A stretch of DNA of 64,000 nt from Hyphomonadaceae bacterium (GTDB taxonomy: Bacteria; Pseudomonadota; Alphaproteobacteria; Caulobacterales; Hyphomonadaceae), in contig JANSYM010000011.1 in the NCBI GenBank assembly GCA_024742355.1, positions 1 through 64,000 on the forward strand. The letters are read 5' to 3'. A model generated the notes under the pieces. It did not search any database, was not told where the DNA came from, and was given only the letters and a program-made list of their open reading frames with translations. Positions 57,883-64,000 of the stretch are shown in pieces (position 1 is the stretch's first letter; every line of letters begins with the position of its first letter). Position numbers and translations under genes: made by a program.

Positions 57883-60800
57883 TTAGTTGGCGCCCAGGCC
57901 AAGGTCTTCGACCAGCGCTTTAATCGTGTTCTGATCAAACTTCGCGCGCAGTTTGATGTACGGGCCTTCCTGCTTGTATTTGGCCGCTTCGAAATCATCA
58001 TCATCGAAGCCGGATGCATTCCAGCCAACGCTGATCCATACGTTCTTTTCCGGGCTGAAGCCGATGCTTGGACCATAGGACCAGGCCTGCGTGCTGCTCG
58101 CATCTCCTGACGTCCAGGTGGCGTGGAAGCCCAGGTCAAACTTCTTGGTCACGTCGTGGCGAACTTCGCCGCCAATCAGGTGCGTAAAGCCGCTGGCACT
58201 GGCGCCATTGAAGTCCGTCTCGACATGTTTGACGCCGTGATAGATCGACAATTGCGTGCGCTTCGAGACCATCGCGTTCACGGCGAGATTATTGACCAGC
58301 TTGGACCGGTTCTGCACGCCGTCTTCCTTCATGTGGCCATAGTCGAAGCGATTCAGCACCACGACACCTTCCCCGCGCGGGCGCCAGGCCGCGCCGATGC
58401 GAAGATCGGTCTGCTTGCGGTTTGCCTGATCGGTCAGCGACTCTTTTTGTTGCCGTGCAGCCGCGGAGAAAGACAGCGTCTTCGTAATCTCCCGGGCCCC
58501 GCCCAGCACCGCGACCAGACGCTTGCCGGACGTGCTGTCGCGCGCCTCGATCCGTCCGGAGGCTGCCATGCCGTCGATCTGGAACCCGGCGCCAAGATAG
58601 GCCGATGTATATTGCTCCGATTGCGTCAGCGGGCTGCGCACACCGTCTTCGAGCGGGCCAAAGGCCGCGTCAGGAGCGACCTCCAATGGAGCATCGCCGC
58701 CGTCAACATTAGCGCGGCGGGCGAGACCGCCGCTCAGCGTCCAGGCATCATTGACTTGCCAGACCTGATCGACGCCGACCGTAGCCCCAATGCGCCGTGC
58801 GCTCTCCTGGGTCAGCATGTCCGCCCCGGCGCGGATCTGCGTGCCGCCGCGCGGCTCCCAGGTGATGCCGGCAACCGTGTTTTGACCGGAGGCATGATCG
58901 CCATTGGTGATTTCGTGGCGCAGGTTCAGCGTCGCCGTCTTGCCAAGTGTCTTATCAAGACCCAGCACAGTGCGTCCTGGGAAAAGGGTCGCCTCATCAT
59001 TGGCGCCGACCTGGTTCAACGGCTCTTCCCAGACGGCACTGACGGTCAGACCCTGGTCGAGGAAGGTCTTGCGCAATCCGGCGAGCAGCAGCACCGAGCG
59101 CCGGTCGTCGTCTTCGCTGTCATATTCCTCGGCAACGGCGCGCAGCCCGATGCTGGCACCGAAAGTCTGACTGTCCTGCGTCACCAGCGCATCGGCGACG
59201 GTCCGCTGCGCGCCCTGGCTGAGATTGGTCTCGCGGTAGGCCTGCGCTTCCACCCGGCGGACTGAGCGATCATTGCTGCCTTCGATTTCCTGCACGCCGA
59301 TCTCGGCGCTGATTTGCGCGCCAATGCGGCGCAGTGCGGACGTATTCGACGCTTGTTGCCCGAGGCCGAAGCCTTCGGTTTCCTGCCGGTAATACCCGGT
59401 CATACTCAGCTTTTCCGTCCGCCGCGTGGCCTCGATCAACACCGCATCTCCCGACATGTCACCGAGCTCGGTATTGGCTTCCGTGGTTGCGACCTCGGCG
59501 CGGATTTCCGTGCTCTCATCCACGGTGACGGTCAGATCGGCCGCGGCCAGACGCGACCCGTCAAAGCCTTGCGAGGCTCCATCTTCTTCATGGACCAAGG
59601 TAATGCCGGTTTGTACTTTGCCATCCGCAAGTCGCGTTGCAGCACGCAAGCCAGCGGTAATTCCGCGTTCGCCCGCCTCGGATGTTTCATAATCGATGAC
59701 GATCACGTTTGGATTCAACGCCGCGTCGGACGCGTCGACGGGCTGACGGAAGAAGATCTCGCCGGTAGTATAGTCGATGTCATAGTCGACATAGCGATTG
59801 TAGCGGCGCACCGCGAGGACCTGATCGGCCCTGAACCGGTCACGCGTTTCGACCGAAATCACCTCTGAGGACCGCACCAGCGGCGCCGAGCGCAAGCGGA
59901 AGGGACCTGACGTGCCGTCGGCGGCGAGTTCATCTTTCACGAAGGTCTGATTGGTCTGGGACGCAAATGCCGTGACGGTCAGTGTTTCGCTTTCATAATC
60001 CGCCTTCAGGCCGGACAGACGGCGCGCATAACGACCAAGATCGGTCTCGGTGAAACCCGTTTCATAGTCGCCAAACAGGGCCTGGAACGTGTTCTTTTCC
60101 AGTTTGACATAGACCGGGTAGCGGCTTTCGGCATTGTTATGCTGCCACGTGCGATCGCCATAGAGCGTGTAATAAGCGTTGGGGTCGATCTCGTCGAAAA
60201 TCTCACCATCCGCATCGCCGCGGCGCTTGGCCGTGTCGACCGCAATCGTCAGCAACCAGTCGCCTTTGACCACACCCTTGGCAAAGAAAGCGAGACGGCC
60301 ATCGGCCATTTTGCGATTGATATCGGGATCGTCGGCATCCGCGAATCGGGTGCTCATGCCTTCGGCTTCGGCGACACCGACAACGATCCAGTCGCGTTTT
60401 TCGGATTCCAGCCAGATGTCGATTTCTTCGACCGAACCATCGGCAAGCTGAACCTCGAGGCGCGCGCGCCCGGAATCGAGCGTGGGCTCCAACTCTACGA
60501 GCGCAATACCGTCAGCACCAACGCGAATGCCGGAGACCGCCGAGAATCCCGCATCCACTGGCGCCTCGAATTCTTCTTCGGCTTCCTGGGCCAGTCGGTA
60601 AGGGGCGGCGACACTGATTTCGACAATCCGGCCCTCATGAACCGGATGTCCGGCGCCATCCTCGAGGCGAACGGCGATCACCGGCTTGGTCCGACCGTCC
60701 GCGACCGCAATCGACTGATCATCGACCAGTCGCGCCCGCGCAACCTCGTCAACAAACCAGACCGAGCGCGTTAGGGTCTCCAGTTCCACACCGTTTTCGT

Positions 60801-62946
60801 CGTAGAGCCGCGCCGTGAACGTGTTTTCGCCGCGCTGAATATCAACACCGGCCCAACGCGAGATCGCGACATTTCGGGTCGCCGACAGGTCCTTGCCGGA
60901 GAAATTCAGGCCTGAAACAGCCTGTCCGTTCAGGGTCAGGGAGACTTTCTGTCTTGGTTCATGAACAAGACCCAGATTGACCGAGCGTCCTGCCGGACTT
61001 TGCCCAATCCGGGGATAAGCCCAAGCAAATGTCGCTTCGGACTGCGCGTTCAACCAGGTTTCGTCGAACAGATCTTCATCGCGCGATTTCGATTCAATCA
61101 CGTCCACTTCGGTTTTGGCGACGCCTATGCGCCGCAAATAGAAGTTTGCGCGCCAGATCGTGCCGCCTTGTGCATCGACGAACTTTGACAATGCGCTCCC
61201 GGCATAACGTGTATTTTCTTCGCAGACGATTGGTTCGTATCCTGGAGGCAGCGTTGCCGCATCGACTTGAACCACATGCGTACCTGGACGAACGCCCTCG
61301 AAATGGAACAGGCCATCCGCGTCGGTGACAACATATCGACCGGTTTCCATGTACAAGCGTACACCCGCGACGCCGGCACCGTCTTCAATCGTGCGGGCCC
61401 ATTCCTCATCAGGGCGACAAGCGGCCTCAGCGACGCGTCCGACAATGGTCAGACGCGAGGTCAGGAAGTCTTCCTCAATCTGAACGGCGGCCTCGGCAGC
61501 ATTGGACAGTGGTGCGCCGCTCGGACTGATGGCCACAACGTGATTGACCGCTTCCCCGAGTTGCGCCCTTGGCCCCACCGATGCGAGATAGGTCAGCTCG
61601 ATCCGCTCACCGGGAGGCAGCAAGCCACCGACAAAGGTCAGATCGCGGCCATCTGGATCGATGGCTGGGTCCGGAATTTGCACGCCCGAGAGGCGCGACG
61701 ATCCTGCGACATAACGAAAACCAGCAGGCAGCGTGTCTTTCAACCGAACCGGCGCTGGCAAGGTCGCGGCGTTCTCGAGTTCGATCGTGTAACCGACAAA
61801 GTCACCGACCGACGCTTGCGCTTCGAAAGCCTGCTTGCGGACAATCAGGTCGCTATTGGGGTCCAGAGGGATATCAAGATTGAGCGGGCCGGATGTCGTG
61901 ACCGTGAAAGTGCCTGCATATGATGCCTGCGTCCAGATATCGAATGGCGCGTTTGGCAGGGCCTCGAAATCGGCTGCGACCCGAGCGGACGGATAAGCAT
62001 AGCCAGTCGGCGCCTCGACCAGGATTTGATAGGTTCCCGGGGTCAGGACCGGGAAGAAGAAAGCGCCAGTCTGAGTTGGATAAGTTTTTCCGGACGAATC
62101 GGTGACGGGCTTACTCGTCAGTACCGTCGATGGTGCCGTGCCGAGACCGTCAATGCCAAGCACCTGCGCCGGCAAGCCCGTATCTACATCTATAATTGTG
62201 ACGGAGACATCGCTGAGCAGTTCGCCGGTCAAGCTGTCGAACACGCGGCCGAATGGATCGACAAGCGCGGTATCGACCGACACTTCCGTGGCATCAAACA
62301 CGTCGACATAGGTCGCCGTCAACAGACTGTCCTGGGGTGCCGACAAGGTCTCGTCGAAAACCGCGGATGCTTCGGCCGAGCTTGGGAAGAAGCCATAAAA
62401 ATGGCCGGAATTCGGACCATCCTCGTAAAGACGCAGCACGATTGTGTCGCCGCCATCGGTTTCGACCGTAATCACAACGGTTTCGATACGGCTTGGGTCT
62501 CCGTTCTGACCAAGATCAATGACACGCACGACCATAGTCTCGCCCGGCACATAGGTCTCGGCGGCGACCAGGTCGACACGCGTGGCGGGGTCTGTCGCGG
62601 CGTCCCCCGGCAAAGTGCCGCGATCCAGGGCAATGAACGACCCGCTTAGTTCGCCTGATGGACTGTGATCAGCACCGTTCAATTGCACCGAAAGGCCATC
62701 CGGCGCGTTCTGGACGATGCGGAAGAATTCGATTTCAGACGGTGTGGTGCGCGCTTCAATGATAAACGCCGCTTCATTGGTTTGCTGGACGACCGATCCC
62801 GAGCTTGAATCCTGACTGACCGTGGCCACATTGGTGACCCGGTCGCCGAGATCGGCAAATGCCGGAAAGGCACACGCGACAAAGAGCACACTCGCCAGAA
62901 CGAGCGCGAACAACGCGTCAAAGATCTGCTTCCGCCCGAAGCCCAT
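57883..62946 (-). CDS. Large DUF11/outer-membrane barrel protein
   Basis: A 1687-residue secreted protein. A signal peptide (about 1-31, PAFA then DLG) is followed by Ig-like segments (about 60-260), prealbumin-like/SdrD-B-like folds (about 265-375 and 515-640, for example YVVTDADGLFHFEGVRPGTHVV), and a DUF11 domain (about 377-500, VGDFVGYTIELENA, LKDTLPAGFRYV). After residue 870 the chain shows alternating strands with aromatic residues, ending in a likely outer-membrane beta barrel; YDIDYTTGEIFFRQPV near 1035 is a motif I recall from similar large surface proteins. GGAG and AAGGGG precede the ATG. The role (adhesion, surface layer, export) is not known. Confidence 0.85.
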   Translation of the reverse strand: MGFGRKQIFDALFALVLASVLFVACAFPAFADLGDRVTNVATVSQDSSSGSVVQQTNEAAFIIEARTTPSEIEFFRIVQNAPDGLSVQLNGADHSPSGELSGSFIALDRGTLPGDAATDPATRVDLVAAETYVPGETMVVRVIDLGQNGDPSRIETVVITVETDGGDTIVLRLYEDGPNSGHFYGFFPSSAEASAVFDETLSAPQDSLLTATYVDVFDATEVSVDTALVDPFGRVFDSLTGELLSDVSVTIIDVDTGLPAQVLGIDGLGTAPSTVLTSKPVTDSSGKTYPTQTGAFFFPVLTPGTYQILVEAPTGYAYPSARVAADFEALPNAPFDIWTQASYAGTFTVTTSGPLNLDIPLDPNSDLIVRKQAFEAQASVGDFVGYTIELENAATLPAPVRLKDTLPAGFRYVAGSSRLSGVQIPDPAIDPDGRDLTFVGGLLPPGERIELTYLASVGPRAQLGEAVNHVVAISPSGAPLSNAAEAAVQIEEDFLTSRLTIVGRVAEAACRPDEEWARTIEDGAGVAGVRLYMETGRYVVTDADGLFHFEGVRPGTHVVQVDAATLPPGYEPIVCEENTRYAGSALSKFVDAQGGTIWRANFYLRRIGVAKTEVDVIESKSRDEDLFDETWLNAQSEATFAWAYPRIGQSPAGRSVNLGLVHEPRQKVSLTLNGQAVSGLNFSGKDLSATRNVAISRWAGVDIQRGENTFTARLYDENGVELETLTRSVWFVDEVARARLVDDQSIAVADGRTKPVIAVRLEDGAGHPVHEGRIVEISVAAPYRLAQEAEEEFEAPVDAGFSAVSGIRVGADGIALVELEPTLDSGRARLEVQLADGSVEEIDIWLESEKRDWIVVGVAEAEGMSTRFADADDPDINRKMADGRLAFFAKGVVKGDWLLTIAVDTAKRRGDADGEIFDEIDPNAYYTLYGDRTWQHNNAESRYPVYVKLEKNTFQALFGDYETGFTETDLGRYARRLSGLKADYESETLTVTAFASQTNQTFVKDELAADGTSGPFRLRSAPLVRSSEVISVETRDRFRADQVLAVRRYNRYVDYDIDYTTGEIFFRQPVDASDAALNPNVIVIDYETSEAGERGITAGLRAATRLADGKVQTGITLVHEEDGASQGFDGSRLAAADLTVTVDESTEIRAEVATTEANTELGDMSGDAVLIEATRRTEKLSMTGYYRQETEGFGLGQQASNTSALRRIGAQISAEIGVQEIEGSNDRSVRRVEAQAYRETNLSQGAQRTVADALVTQDSQTFGASIGLRAVAEEYDSEDDDRRSVLLLAGLRKTFLDQGLTVSAVWEEPLNQVGANDEATLFPGRTVLGLDKTLGKTATLNLRHEITNGDHASGQNTVAGITWEPRGGTQIRAGADMLTQESARRIGATVGVDQVWQVNDAWTLSGGLARRANVDGGDAPLEVAPDAAFGPLEDGVRSPLTQSEQYTSAYLGAGFQIDGMAASGRIEARDSTSGKRLVAVLGGAREITKTLSFSAAARQQKESLTDQANRKQTDLRIGAAWRPRGEGVVVLNRFDYGHMKEDGVQNRSKLVNNLAVNAMVSKRTQLSIYHGVKHVETDFNGASASGFTHLIGGEVRHDVTKKFDLGFHATWTSGDASSTQAWSYGPSIGFSPEKNVWISVGWNASGFDDDDFEAAKYKQEGPYIKLRAKFDQNTIKALVEDLGLGAN

Positions 62947-63156
62947 CCCCTTATCTCCACCATCGTGCGGCTAACCTCTTTGGGTCGGTCCGCGCTCTTA
63001 AAATCAGGTCGGTCTGATGCCGCCTTATGGAGAGACGCTATCGGTTTATGGTTAGGATCGGATTTGAGCGATCGATGAAATTTGATCTATCTGCCTGGAA
63101 ATCCCCTGTTTTCATGAGGTTTATGCAGATGAAACGGCCGTCAAAGCGGTAAATAC
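62947..63156. other. Gene-free region before the large surface protein
   Basis: No gene is seen in these 210 bases. They lie between a terminator on the right and the ATG of the 1687-residue protein on the left, and contain AT-richer stretches (around 63045-63125) that probably hold its promoter. No clear -35/-10 pair or operator stands out. Confidence 0.5.
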
Positions 63157-63160
63157 GAAA

Positions 63161-63193
63161 AAGCCCCGGGCGTCAGGAACGCCCGGGGCTTTA
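63161..63193 (-). terminator. Strong terminator after the DUF11 protein gene
   Basis: AAGCCCCGGGCGT pairs perfectly with ACGCCCGGGGCTT (13 bp) around CAGGA, followed on the minus strand by TTTTTC. It stands 20 bases after the stop of the DUF11 gene and means that the neighbouring large protein gene needs its own promoter. Confidence 0.92.
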
Positions 63194-63213
63194 TCAATTA
63201 GTTGCGTTGCGCG

Positions 63214-64000
63214 CTATTTCACTTCAGCGCGAATGAGGATCTGTCCGACCTCGCCCGCGGCAAGCACGGCATCGGACAACTGGATCACGCATGTGGTCGC
63301 GCCATCGCAATTGCTGTCGGCTGGCGTACTCGGCACGCTAAGGACCGGACCGGCCCCCGCGACGCCTGTATCGTCAGCGAATCCAGTCGTCGTCGTGGTC
63401 GCGAGCGATGCCGCGATGAAGTTGACTTCCGCGGGCAGAATATCATCAATGACCAGGTTCGTGGCCGTGGCGGTCGCACCATTGTTCTGAACCTGGATGA
63501 CATATTCCACACAAGAACCCGGAACCGCTTTGGCGCCGGCCACCGCGGTGGCGGTTGCGCAATCGGTGAGCGCCACGAATGGGTCCGCGATATCTGGCTC
63601 CTTGACCACAGTCACTGTTTTGGATGCAGCGAGACTCGCCGCTTCGACCTGGATAATACCGGTCGCTGCGTACAAACCATCCGCGTCGCCAGCCGCCTCG
63701 GCCGCTGCCACGCCCGTACTATCAGCCAGAACGTTCTGAGCCGAGCCCGTGAGCACGTTCGCACCGCCAGTGGCTGTGGTCACCGCGGCTGGGGTTGCAG
63801 AAGCCTCATTGAGGAACGCCGCCGGGTCGCGGGCTTCCGCAACCAGCGTGACATCGTCAGTGAACGTGTCCGCCACCGAAGCGTCGATCGAACCCTGCAC
63901 CTGGACAAAGACCAGAACACCTTTCGGGACGTCGGCGGTAATGAAAGCCGAGCCTGCGGCCGTGCCAATCGGCGTCTGCGTGATGGTCGTGTATGCGCCA
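63214..64000 (-). CDS. DUF11 repeat protein, N-terminus beyond the window
   Basis: The last 262 codons of a secreted-type protein; the frame is open to the window end and continues upstream (AYTTITQTPIGTAAGSAFI). The readable part is acidic and rich in Ala, Thr, Val and Asp. A DUF11-like domain at the end reads CVEYVIQVQNNGATATATNLVIDDILPAEVNFI, with four Cys (in DCATA, GSCVE, SNCDG, TTCVI) that may form disulfides, ending in EVGQILIRAEVK without an anchor or sorting signal. It lies upstream of the 1687-residue protein on the same strand, and shares the DUF11 theme, suggesting a surface pair, with a terminator between the genes. Confidence 0.8.
   Translation of the reverse strand, partial: GAYTTITQTPIGTAAGSAFITADVPKGVLVFVQVQGSIDASVADTFTDDVTLVAEARDPAAFLNEASATPAAVTTATGGANVLTGSAQNVLADSTGVAAAEAAGDADGLYAATGIIQVEAASLAASKTVTVVKEPDIADPFVALTDCATATAVAGAKAVPGSCVEYVIQVQNNGATATATNLVIDDILPAEVNFIAASLATTTTTGFADDTGVAGAGPVLSVPSTPADSNCDGATTCVIQLSDAVLAAGEVGQILIRAEVK

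Overview
The window reads as chromosomal DNA of a GC-rich alphaproteobacterium, most likely of the Hyphomonadaceae/Caulobacterales lineage. The grounds are an F1-only ATP synthase operon (atpHAGDC without F0 genes), the long-form dCTP deaminase, AddAB in place of RecBCD, AmgK/MurU cell-wall recycling, the trpF-trpB...trpA-accD-folC order, and a dense cluster of GANTC (CcrM-type) sites in one intergenic region. This placement is inference; no rRNA or marker search was possible. No prophage, insertion sequence or CRISPR array is visible.

Layout. 1-0.4 kb: a mosaic of inverted repeats. 0.4-8.5 kb: membrane protein, lone receiver protein, acyltransferase, secA, and divergently a parvulin-argJ-mutT-flp run. 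8.5-15.2 kb: hydrolytic enzymes (epoxide hydrolase family, Ntn acylase, VOC protein, alpha/beta hydrolase), a sirtuin and panD. 15.2-22.7 kb: SIMPL lipoprotein, tRNA with CAU anticodon, dCTP deaminase, metZ, a DksA-like zinc finger protein, an ABC-2 exporter and an MFS carrier. 22.7-24.3 kb: a small membrane-protein/XRE-repressor operon behind three stacked operator-like palindromes, then a 620-base gene-free stretch holding a purine-biased candidate RNA and seven GANTC sites. 24.3-30.4 kb: PilZ, hisI and acyl-CoA genes (CoA-transferase, HMG-CoA lyase family, an acyl-CoA synthetase broken by an in-frame stop, a probable hotdog protein). 30.5-35.7 kb: atpHAGDC, in which the beta subunit carries an extra Cys4 domain at its N-terminus. 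35.7-41.7 kb: thioesterase, ferredoxin and ferredoxin reductase, a PLP sulfur enzyme, tsaE-amgK-murU. 41.7-50 kb: addB-addA-trxA, SDR, cysteine hydrolase. 50-57.9 kb: folC-accD-trpA-cutA and trpB-trpF on the minus strand, separated by a plus-strand GMC oxidoreductase/PAN pair and a small lipoprotein. 57.9-64 kb: a 1687-residue outer-membrane-type protein and the end of a DUF11 repeat protein that runs off the window.

Most genes are housekeeping and sit in tightly packed operons with many 4-base ATGA overlaps and, at three convergent pairs, stop codons sharing a CTAG. The items most worth a second look are the Cys4-domain/ATP synthase beta fusion with its internal start, the GANTC-rich gene-free region with a possible long RNA, the triple-operator XRE/membrane operon, the nonsense-split acyl-CoA synthetase, the AccD that has lost its zinc ribbon, the GMC-PAN pair inside the trp region, and the DUF11/outer-membrane pair.
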